Shown in pieces: positions 1-5,468 of a stretch of 28,676 nt of DNA. The notes under the pieces were generated by a model. It saw only the letters and a list, made by a program, of their open reading frames with translations, searched no databases and was not told the DNA's origin. A program made the position numbers and the translations under genes. The stretch is from the NCBI GenBank assembly GCA_029983755.1, contig JASBYX010000022.1, positions 1 to 28,676 on the forward strand. Direction: 5' to 3'. Position 1 is the stretch's first letter. Every line of letters starts with the position of its first letter. This DNA comes from Anaerovoracaceae bacterium. Lineage in GTDB: Bacteria > Bacillota > Clostridia > Peptostreptococcales > Anaerovoracaceae.

Positions 1-36
1 AGAAAAATTAAAGAGATTATCAAGAAAAATCTCACA
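1..36 (-). terminator. Probable former terminator of the dusB operon, now displaced
   Basis: Read on the minus strand, GAGATT (33-28) and AATCTC (18-13) form a 6-bp stem with a 9-nt loop, followed by a T-rich tail TTTAATTTTTCT (12-1). If the 3.5-kb insertion at 37-3573 is removed, this hairpin lies about 50 bases downstream of the dusB stop codon and would be its intrinsic terminator. One arm lies inside the 13-bp repeat at 24-36. The stem is short, so terminator strength is uncertain. The plus strand here also reads as a short open frame ending at 40-42, whose gene would lie outside the window. Confidence 0.45.
24..36 (+). repeat. 13-bp direct repeat, left copy (target-site duplication)
   Basis: GAAAAATCTCACA occurs here and again at 3574-3586 in the same orientation. 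Each copy sits exactly four bases outside an inverted repeat. The flanking bases (23 and 37 against 3573 and 3587) do not match, so the repeat is exactly 13 bp. This placement is expected of a duplication made when a transposable unit inserts. Confidence 0.8.
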
Positions 37-60
37 CCTTAATTCGCAAAGTAAGTTCTA
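37..60 (+). repeat. Terminal inverted repeat, left end
   Basis: The inner 20 bases AATTCGCAAAGTAAGTTCTA (41-60) are the exact reverse complement of 3550-3569. The outer four bases (CCTT here, GGTA read inward from the right end) match only at the third position, so the full 24-bp end is 21/24 identical. Confidence 0.8.
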
Positions 61-147
61 GTAAATTGTCCTTCTGAACAGAAGGCTAAGCTGTTGGATT
101 CTATTATTGAAGCAGCAAATGAGAAATCAGGTGAACAAACTATCTAA
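52..147 (+). other. Short open-frame remnant at the left end of the cassette
   Basis: Between stop codons at 52-54 and 145-147 the plus strand reads a 30-codon frame ending ...KLLDSIIEAANEKSGEQTI. It has no start codon or ribosome binding site and its end overlaps the lysR stop codon. It looks like the tail of a coding sequence cut off by formation of the cassette end, but no family is recognised. A 16-base dyad CCTTCTGAACAGAAGG (70-85) lies inside it. Confidence 0.25.
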
Positions 148-1040
148 AGTTTAGACACCTGCTTTTCTGCGATCTGAATCAATTTTAGAATATCCTCGTC
201 TGCATGAAGGCTGTATAACAATCCGTATGGAATACTGTAGTCCCAATGAACCGGAATCGATACAAGCCCCGGATGCACATCCTGCCAACATTCAATCGTA
301 AGCAGGACATTTCCTGTTTCTGCACAGCGATTGAATACGGACAAATCATAGAAATACGGCGTATCTTCAATATTTATCTGCGGATGATTTTTCTCCAGAT
401 CATTGCGGATAAAATCATTCACACCGGAATCCCCTTTGCTGACCATCATAAGCGTCTGTCCATATAATTCCTGAATGTCAAGACTGGATTTCTTTGCCAG
501 TGGATGTTCACGGGACACGGCGACCATTTTTTTATATCTGCCAAGAGGCAGAAAATTACAAAGCGACAGCCATGCTTTTGAGTCACAGACACCGATCAGA
601 AAATCAAACTTTTCGCCCAGTTTTTTTATTTCAGATAAAATCCCCTCATGGTTATCTTCAAATGGTACGAGATGCAATTTATACTCCGGAAAATATTGAT
701 TTAGTTTATACCATAGATCCATAAAAGGTTTTGCCGGATTCAGCATGGAAGTACCAACACAAAAGGTCGTATCACATTTTCCTGATGCAGCAACAGCTTC
801 TGCAATCGATTTTTGGGAATAATCCATCATAAACTTGGCATTACGGCAGATCACTTCCCCGACAGGAGTCAGGCGAACTCCGACAGACGTTCTTTCTATC
901 AATTTTAAGTTCAAATGTTCTTCCAGACTGTTCATCTGTTTCATCACAGCAGTTGGAGAAATAAAGAGTTTTTCCGCTGCTTTCGTGAAACTTCCACATT
1001 CTATGACTGCTAAAAAGGTATTAAGTAATGGATTATACAT
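144..1040 (-). CDS. LysR-family transcriptional regulator
   Basis: A 298-residue protein with the LysR plan: an N-terminal winged helix-turn-helix (about residues 2-60, with FTKAAEKLFISPTAVMKQM as the helix-turn-helix) and a substrate-binding domain from about residue 90. Family members bind dyads near divergent promoters and respond to a small ligand. Two adjacent ATGs are possible. The one at 1040 is preferred because GGAGG lies five bases upstream, against only two for the ATG at 1043. It is divergent from the flavodoxin operon with about 100 bases between them, which makes it the likely local regulator of that operon. The ligand is unknown. Confidence 0.9.
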   Translation of the reverse strand: MYNPLLNTFLAVIECGSFTKAAEKLFISPTAVMKQMNSLEEHLNLKLIERTSVGVRLTPVGEVICRNAKFMMDYSQKSIAEAVAASGKCDTTFCVGTSMLNPAKPFMDLWYKLNQYFPEYKLHLVPFEDNHEGILSEIKKLGEKFDFLIGVCDSKAWLSLCNFLPLGRYKKMVAVSREHPLAKKSSLDIQELYGQTLMMVSKGDSGVNDFIRNDLEKNHPQINIEDTPYFYDLSVFNRCAETGNVLLTIECWQDVHPGLVSIPVHWDYSIPYGLLYSLHADEDILKLIQIAEKQVSKL

Positions 1041-1071
1041 CATAACCTCCTATAACCTTTTAGTTTATACG

Positions 1072-1100
1072 ATGATAACATATCGGAGATTCCATGTCAA
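1072..1100 (-). promoter_or_regulatory. Promoter of the lysR-type gene
   Basis: On the minus strand TTGACA (1100-1095) is followed after 17 bases by TATCAT (1077-1072), a near-consensus housekeeping promoter about 30 bases ahead of the start codon. Confidence 0.7.
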
Positions 1101-1119
1101 CGTACAGGTATGTTATGCT
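1075..1119 (+). promoter_or_regulatory. Divergent operator and extended -10 promoter of the flavodoxin operon
   Basis: A perfect 8-bp inverted repeat, ATAACATA (1075-1082) and TATGTTAT (1109-1116), spans the space between the two divergent genes. The left arm overlaps the -10 of the lysR promoter. The right arm overlaps an extended -10, TGtTATGCT (1111-1119), reading toward the flavodoxin gene. No good -35 precedes this -10, as is common for promoters activated by LysR proteins. Binding by the adjacent regulator is inferred from position and symmetry. Confidence 0.45.
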
Positions 1120-1146
1120 GATCACAGTCAAAGAAAGGTGGTATGA

Positions 1147-1656
1147 ATGATGACAAAAAAATTGATTGCATTTTATTCCAAAGCGGATGAAAATTATGTG
1201 AGCGGTACATTAAAAATTCTGACCGTAGGTAATACAGAAGTTGCGGCGCACATGATAGAAGAACTTACCGGCGGAGATGTATTCCGTATCGAACAGGTAA
1301 CTCCCTATTCGAAAGGATATAACGATTGTACCGCCGAGGCAAAAGCAGATCAGCAACAAAATGCCAGACCGGAACTGAAATACTATCCGGATTCCATTGA
1401 TGATTACGATGTGATTTATCTGGGCTATCCAAATTATTGGAGTACCATGCCAATGGCTGTATTCACATTTTTGGAACACTTTGATTTCTCCGGAAAAATC
1501 ATCAAACCGTTCTGCACACATGAAGGGAGCGGCATGGGATGTAGTGTTTCTGATATCAAAAAGCTCTGTCCTAATGCAATTGTTGAAAAAGGGCTTGCGA
1601 TTCATGGCAGTCGTATCAGTAAATCTAAAAAAGAAATAGAAAGTTGGGTGAAATAA
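1147..1656 (+). CDS. Flavodoxin-like protein
   Basis: A 169-residue protein of the flavodoxin fold. It begins KKLIAFYSKADENYVSG, the position of the phosphate-binding loop, although here the loop is variant and longer than in classical flavodoxins. Later it has DDYDVIYLGYPNYWSTMP (about 87-104), the YPxYW loop near the flavin, and the C-terminal HEGSGMG segment typical of the flavodoxin_4 type. Such proteins bind FMN and act as electron carriers or small oxidoreductases. An AAGGTGG ribosome binding site precedes the ATG. It is the first gene of a plus-strand set (flavodoxin, CMD/cupin, SDR, AKR remnant) with gaps of only 3-5 bases. The physiological partner is unknown. Confidence 0.85.
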   Translation: MMTKKLIAFYSKADENYVSGTLKILTVGNTEVAAHMIEELTGGDVFRIEQVTPYSKGYNDCTAEAKADQQQNARPELKYYPDSIDDYDVIYLGYPNYWSTMPMAVFTFLEHFDFSGKIIKPFCTHEGSGMGCSVSDIKKLCPNAIVEKGLAIHGSRISKSKKEIESWVK

Positions 1657-1660
1657 ACGT

Positions 1661-2419
1661 ATGAAAAAAATTACAGCAGGCAGAGACACATTAGGAAAAT
1701 TCGCACCGAAATTTGCCGAATTAAATGATGATGTCCTTTTTGGCGAAGTGTGGTCAAGAGAGGATAAGTTATCCGCCCGTGACCGTTCTCTGGTTACGGT
1801 TACAGCTTTGATGGCACAGGGAATTTGTGACAATTCCTTAGAACATCATCTGAAAACAGCAAAAGAAAATGGAATTACAAAATCCGAGATAGCAGAAATC
1901 TTAACTCACGCAGCCTTTTATGCAGGCTGGCCAAAGGCGTGGGCAGCGTTTCGAATGGCAAAAGAAATCTGGAATGAGTCAAGCGTTTCAAAAGGAAAAG
2001 AAGAACATGAAAATGCTATGATTTTTCCAATAGGAGAACCGAATGCCACTTTTGCCGATTATTTTATCGGACAAAGCTATTTAGCACCATTGTCAAAAGA
2101 GCAGGTCGGTATTTTTAACGTTACTTTTGAGCCGTCCTGCCGGAATAACTGGCATATCCATCATGCTTCCAAAGGTGGAGGACAAATTCTGATCTGTGTG
2201 GCAGGAAAAGGATATTATCAGGAATGGGGCAAAGAGGCACAGCTTTTATTACCCGGTGACGTGGTAAATATTGCTCCCGGTACCAAACATTGGCATGGTG
2301 CTGCAAAAGACAGTTGGTTTTCTCACATTGCTATTGAAGTGCGGGGGGAAGATACGCAAACTGAGTGGTGTGAAATAGTCAGCGCTGAAGAATACGAAAA
2401 ATTAAAACAGGAGGGATAG
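1661..2419 (+). CDS. Carboxymuconolactone decarboxylase-like domain fused to a cupin
   Basis: A 252-residue two-domain protein. Residues about 1-105 form an all-helical CMD/AhpD-like domain (LSARDRSLVTVTALMAQG, then EHHLKTAKENGITKSEIAEI). Residues about 145-228 form a single cupin barrel with likely metal ligands in NNWHIHHAS (163-170) and PGTKHWHG (206-213). The CMD part lacks the CxxC pair of AhpD-type peroxidases, so disulphide peroxidase activity is unlikely. CMD/cupin fusions are common beside flavodoxin, SDR and aldo/keto reductase genes in Firmicutes, but their substrate is not established. The start lies four bases after the flavodoxin stop with only a weak ribosome binding site, suggesting translational coupling. 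Confidence 0.85.
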   Translation: MKKITAGRDTLGKFAPKFAELNDDVLFGEVWSREDKLSARDRSLVTVTALMAQGICDNSLEHHLKTAKENGITKSEIAEILTHAAFYAGWPKAWAAFRMAKEIWNESSVSKGKEEHENAMIFPIGEPNATFADYFIGQSYLAPLSKEQVGIFNVTFEPSCRNNWHIHHASKGGGQILICVAGKGYYQEWGKEAQLLLPGDVVNIAPGTKHWHGAAKDSWFSHIAIEVRGEDTQTEWCEIVSAEEYEKLKQEG

Positions 2420-2422
2420 AAC

Positions 2423-3253
2423 ATGGATGTTATGTTATTAGTTGGTGCAGGACAGATTGGATTGGCGATTGCCCGCCGTATGGGAACAGGAATGAAAATC
2501 ATAGTCGGCGACTATATTTCTGCAAATGCACAGACAACAGCAACGATTTTGAATACAGCAGGTTTTGATGCGACTCCCATAGAAATGGATTTATCAAGTC
2601 GTTCCTCTATTATTGCAATGATTCATGAGGGCGAAAAACATGGAAAGATAAAAATGTTGGTCAATGCTGCCGGAGTATCTCCAAGTCAGGCTTCTATTGA
2701 ACAGATTTTGAAGGTCGATCTGTACGGAACTGCCGTCTTGCTTGAAGAAGTAGGAAAAGTGATTGCACCCGGAGGTGTCGGAGTTACCATTTCAAGTCAG
2801 TCAGGTTTCCGTATGCCTGCATTGACAGCAGAACAAGATGAATTGCTTGCAATGACTCCAACGGAAGAATTATTAAAGATTGATATTTTACAGCCGCAAA
2901 ATGTTCAAGATACCCTTCACGCATATCAGTTGGCAAAACGCTGCAATGAGAAGCGGGTTATGACACAGGCTGTAGAATGGGGCAAACGAAACGCAAGACT
3001 GAATGCAATCGCACCGGGAATTATTGTTACCCCTCTTGCATTGGATGAATTCAACGGTCCACGTGGAGACTTTTACAAAAATATGTTTGCCAAATGTCCG
3101 GCAGGACGTCCGGGAACCGCAGATGAAATTGCAAATGTTGCCGAATTGCTTATGAGCGAGAAAGGGGCTTTTATTACCGGCTCTACTTTTCTTGCGGATG
3201 GCGGAGCAACGGCAAGTTATTTTTATGGAGAACTAAGACCTGAAAGGAGATAA
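2423..3253 (+). CDS. Short-chain dehydrogenase/reductase (SDR)
   Basis: A 276-residue Rossmann-fold oxidoreductase. Nucleotide binding is shown by GAGQIGLAIA (8-17) with D30 after strand 2, which suggests NAD preference, and by NAAG (81-84). The catalytic set is visible: serines at 124-125 (TISSQSG) and YQLAK with Y168 and K172. The PG motif is at 198-199, and the C-terminal ITGSTFLADGGATA segment is typical. It is somewhat longer than the 250 usual residues because of an insert at about 131-165. A strong AGGAGGG precedes the start, which lies three bases after the CMD/cupin stop. The substrate is unknown; the operon suggests reduction of a small carbonyl or quinone-like compound. Confidence 0.9.
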   Translation: MDVMLLVGAGQIGLAIARRMGTGMKIIVGDYISANAQTTATILNTAGFDATPIEMDLSSRSSIIAMIHEGEKHGKIKMLVNAAGVSPSQASIEQILKVDLYGTAVLLEEVGKVIAPGGVGVTISSQSGFRMPALTAEQDELLAMTPTEELLKIDILQPQNVQDTLHAYQLAKRCNEKRVMTQAVEWGKRNARLNAIAPGIIVTPLALDEFNGPRGDFYKNMFAKCPAGRPGTADEIANVAELLMSEKGAFITGSTFLADGGATASYFYGELRPERR

Positions 3254-3258
3254 TACTT

Positions 3259-3549
3259 ATGATGTATGTTACTTTATCAAACGGCGTAAAATGCCGCAGC
3301 TTGGATATGGTGTTTATCAAGTGACAAAAGGAGAAATTTTCTTGACTTCTAAAGTATGGATTGAACATTATGGATATGAAGAATGTAAAAAAAGCGTTCT
3401 TACATCTATGGAAAATTTGAAAACAGATTACATAGATCTGATGCTGCTTCATCAGCCATTCGGAGAAGGCGGAGGCGGTATGTTTGATCTGCCAGAGTTA
3501 AAAGCGATTGGCGAAAAATATGGAAAAACATCTGCATGCCATCCTTTTG
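3259..3549 (+). pseudogene. Aldo/keto reductase remnant: frameshift, two internal deletions, lost 3' end
   Basis: A good start (AAGGAG, ATG at 3259) gives MMYVTLSNGV. After GTAAAA the frame must shift to continue as MPQLGYGVYQVTK, consistent with loss of one A in the run at 3287-3291. Homology then jumps from VTK to EIFLTSKVWIEHYGYEECKK, so the segment with the catalytic Tyr is missing. It jumps again from LLHQPFG to EGGGGMFDLPELKAIGEKYG, removing most of the barrel. The second junction falls at PFG, a motif present on both sides in intact relatives, suggesting deletion between short repeats. Similarity ends near 3527, just before the cassette's right end. It cannot encode a working reductase. 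The comparison with intact relatives is from family knowledge, not an alignment run here. Confidence 0.8.
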
Positions 3550-3573
3550 TAGAACTTACTTTGCGAATTTACC
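3550..3573 (-). repeat. Terminal inverted repeat, right end
   Basis: Positions 3550-3569 are the exact reverse complement of 41-60. The four outer bases TACC complete a 24-bp end that is 21/24 identical to the left end. Confidence 0.8.
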
Positions 3574-3586
3574 GAAAAATCTCACA
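3574..3586 (+). repeat. 13-bp direct repeat, right copy (target-site duplication)
   Basis: GAAAAATCTCACA is identical to 24-36 and lies immediately outside the right inverted repeat. It is followed by the short 3' flank of dusB (3587-3620), which carries a small stem, TGAACT (3589-3594) with AGTTCA (3611-3616). Confidence 0.8.
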
Positions 3587-3620
3587 ACTGAACTCCCTCA
3601 TTGGAATTACAGTTCAAATA

Positions 3621-4667
3621 TTACCACTCATCAATCGCCTCGTATAGCTTCTCGGCGTCAGAAATCGTATTGATTCTTCTTCTAAACTCATTGCTGCCAT
3701 ACTGACCCTTGGTGTACCATGCAAGATGCTTCTTAAGTTCATTCACAGCAACTCTTTCACCTTTGTATAAAATCAACGACTCTGCATGCCTCATCATCAT
3801 AGCCTTGATATCCCTTCGTGAAGGAGATACAGGTATTTTGTTGCCCTTTAGCCATGCGTTCAGTTCACGAAAAATCCAAGGATTTCCCATAGCTCCTCTG
3901 CCTATCATGATAAAATCCACACCGGTTTCATCAAACATCCTTTTGCATGAATTAATATCCACAACATCACCGTTACCGATAACCGGGATTTTCACAGCGT
4001 CCTTAACCTTAGCAATCCACTCGTAGTCAGCTTTCCCGGAATAATAGGCTTCCCGAGTTCGACCATGTACACATACAGCATCTGCACCACCTTCTTCAAG
4101 AGCCTTTGCAACCTCAACGCAATTAATGGAGGATTCGCTTATTCCTAGTCTAATCTTGGCGGTTATTGGCTTTGATGAGGCCTTCTTCATCTTGCGGATT
4201 ATATCGTGGCACTTTTCAGGGCTCTTTAGGAGGGCTGACCCGTCTCCATTTTTAAAAACCTTCGGCACAGGGCACCCCATGTTCACATCGATGAGAACGT
4301 TTTTGTGGGATTCTAGGCTATGAGCAGCTTCGGCCATAATCTCAGGATCACTTCCAAAAATCTGGAATGCCACCGGAGCCTCTCCCGGCAAAATATCCAA
4401 AAGCACTTTAGTTTTCTTGTCTCCGTAATGCATCCCCTTCGCTGAAACCATTTCAGAGTACACAAGGCCTGCACCCATTTCCCCATACAATAGTCTCGTA
4501 GGTGCATCTGTAACACCTGCAAGGGGCGCTAAAAAGAAGGGATTTTCAGGCTTGAAATTGCCGATGGAATTGCTTGAAATTACTGAACAACCTGAATTTG
4601 CTGTACTTACTGAACTACCTGCTTGCCACGGCTTTTCGGTTTTTGTATTGATACTTGTTTTTATCAT
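3621..4667 (-). CDS. dusB: tRNA-dihydrouridine synthase (DusB type)
   Basis: A 348-residue FMN enzyme that reduces uridines in the tRNA D-loop using NADPH. The TIM-barrel signature LAPLAGVTDAPTR starts at residue 46. The catalytic cysteine is C132 in DVNMGCPVP. Conserved K171 (TAKIRLG), H201 (CVHGRTR), GNGDV (231-235) and the phosphate-binding IGRGAMGNPWIF (255-266) are all present. About 35 residues precede the usual start of the family. This extension contains a 27-bp tandem repeat and overlaps the end of coaX by 53 bases. No other ATG, GTG or TTG lies between residue 1 and the conserved core, and AGAAGGA sits 13 bases upstream of the ATG. It is the last gene of the tilS-ftsH-pucR-coaX-dusB series, and dusB also follows this series in other Firmicutes. 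Confidence 0.93.
   Translation of the reverse strand: MIKTSINTKTEKPWQAGSSVSTANSGCSVISSNSIGNFKPENPFFLAPLAGVTDAPTRLLYGEMGAGLVYSEMVSAKGMHYGDKKTKVLLDILPGEAPVAFQIFGSDPEIMAEAAHSLESHKNVLIDVNMGCPVPKVFKNGDGSALLKSPEKCHDIIRKMKKASSKPITAKIRLGISESSINCVEVAKALEEGGADAVCVHGRTREAYYSGKADYEWIAKVKDAVKIPVIGNGDVVDINSCKRMFDETGVDFIMIGRGAMGNPWIFRELNAWLKGNKIPVSPSRRDIKAMMMRHAESLILYKGERVAVNELKKHLAWYTKGQYGSNEFRRRINTISDAEKLYEAIDEW
4567..4620 (-). repeat. 27-bp tandem duplication in the dusB 5' end
   Basis: Two adjacent 27-base units (4620-4594 and 4593-4567) both begin AGGTnGTTCAGTAA and match at 21 of 27 positions. They encode nine residues each in the nonconserved N-terminal extension (SSVSTANSG / CSVISSNS). Confidence 0.7.
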
Positions 4668-5433
4668 AGATTAACCGTAATCCTTCTAGCGTCAACATCC
4701 TTTCAATTTTGTCTATACATCCGACTCCTGCTTCTATCATGCTGGCAAGTCCACCAGTTGCAATGACTTTCGCCTCAGGAGCCTCTGGATCGTACTCTGC
4801 CAGCTCATTCTTCATCTTTCCGACCACGTATTCAACCATGCCCATATGGCTGTACAACAAACCTGCCTGCATACTCTGTATAGTGTTTCGACAGATAGCA
4901 TGTTTAGGGTCTTCCAGTTCTACCTTAGGCAGTTTAGAAGTCTTTTCGAACAGGGAGTCTGCGGATATTTTCACGCCGGGTGCTATAGTGCCTCCCAGGT
5001 ATTCTGCGTTCCTTGAAATGGCACAGAATGTTGTGGCTGTTCCAAAGTCGATGACAATCACAGGGCCTCCAAATTTTTCGTATGCGGCTACTGCGTTTAC
5101 TATCCTGTCTGCTCCAACCTGCTTAGGGTTGTCATATTTAATTTTAAGTCCGGTCTTTACACCTGATGCAACAACGATGGAGTTTATCCCAAAATACTTT
5201 TGGGAGAGATGCTGTATGGTGAAAAGTACAGATGGCACTACGGTGGAAATAATGATATCATCGATTTCCTCCATTTTTATTCCCTCGAATTCAAAAAGTT
5301 GATTTACTATCATACCGTATTCGTCTGTGCTTTTCTGAGCATCCGTCTTTATTCTCCAGCTTGTTCTCAATTCTCCATCATCGAAGACTCCAAGAACTAT
5401 GTTGGTATTACCTATATCAAAAGCTAGTAGCAT
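4615..5433 (-). CDS. coaX: Type III pantothenate kinase
   Basis: A 272-residue kinase that phosphorylates pantothenate, the first step of coenzyme A synthesis. It belongs to the ASKHA superfamily. The N-terminal DIGNTN (6-11) is the phosphate-1 motif. GADR (107-110) carries the likely catalytic aspartate D109. DFGTATT (129-135), GGTIAPG (147-153) and ATGGLA (225-230) complete the family set. Length is as expected. CoaX enzymes need a monovalent cation and escape CoA feedback, which is family knowledge. The start follows AGGGGAA closely, 35 bases after the pucR-type gene, and its 3' end overlaps dusB. Confidence 0.95.
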   Translation of the reverse strand: MLLAFDIGNTNIVLGVFDDGELRTSWRIKTDAQKSTDEYGMIVNQLFEFEGIKMEEIDDIIISTVVPSVLFTIQHLSQKYFGINSIVVASGVKTGLKIKYDNPKQVGADRIVNAVAAYEKFGGPVIVIDFGTATTFCAISRNAEYLGGTIAPGVKISADSLFEKTSKLPKVELEDPKHAICRNTIQSMQAGLLYSHMGMVEYVVGKMKNELAEYDPEAPEAKVIATGGLASMIEAGVGCIDKIERMLTLEGLRLIYDKNKYQYKNRKAVASR

Positions 5434-5468
5434 TTCCCCTGTCTTCCTTCCGCTTTTTGTTTGTAATC

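Larger units (their letters stand above)
37..3573. mobile_element. Transposase-less mobile insertion cassette with five passenger genes
   Basis: A 3,537-bp unit is bounded by 24-bp inverted repeats (20-bp perfect core) and flanked by a perfect 13-bp direct repeat, the signature of transposition with target duplication. It carries a lysR-type gene, flavodoxin, carboxymuconolactone decarboxylase/cupin, SDR and a broken aldo/keto reductase, but no transposase or recombinase. Known mobile insertion cassettes, such as those with IS231 ends in Bacillus, have this layout and rely on a transposase supplied elsewhere; IS4-group elements commonly make target duplications of 10-13 bp. Assignment to that group is inference, because the end sequence was not matched to a named element. 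The unit sits 35 bases past the dusB stop codon. Confidence 0.72.

Noticed and set aside
1210..1833. Long open frame opposite the flavodoxin gene
   Set aside because: It overlaps two well-supported genes, has no ribosome binding site and no recognisable protein features.
37..3573. A transposase or recombinase gene within the cassette
   Set aside because: All sizeable frames on both strands are accounted for by the passenger genes or their shadows, and none shows transposase motifs.
37..3573. Invertible DNA switch flanked by inverted repeats
   Set aside because: The outer 13-bp direct repeats fit insertion with target duplication; there is no recombinase gene and no promoter pointing outward from an end.
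4709..5302. 197-codon open frame opposite coaX
   Set aside because: coaX is complete with all family motifs; the opposite frame is a reading shadow.
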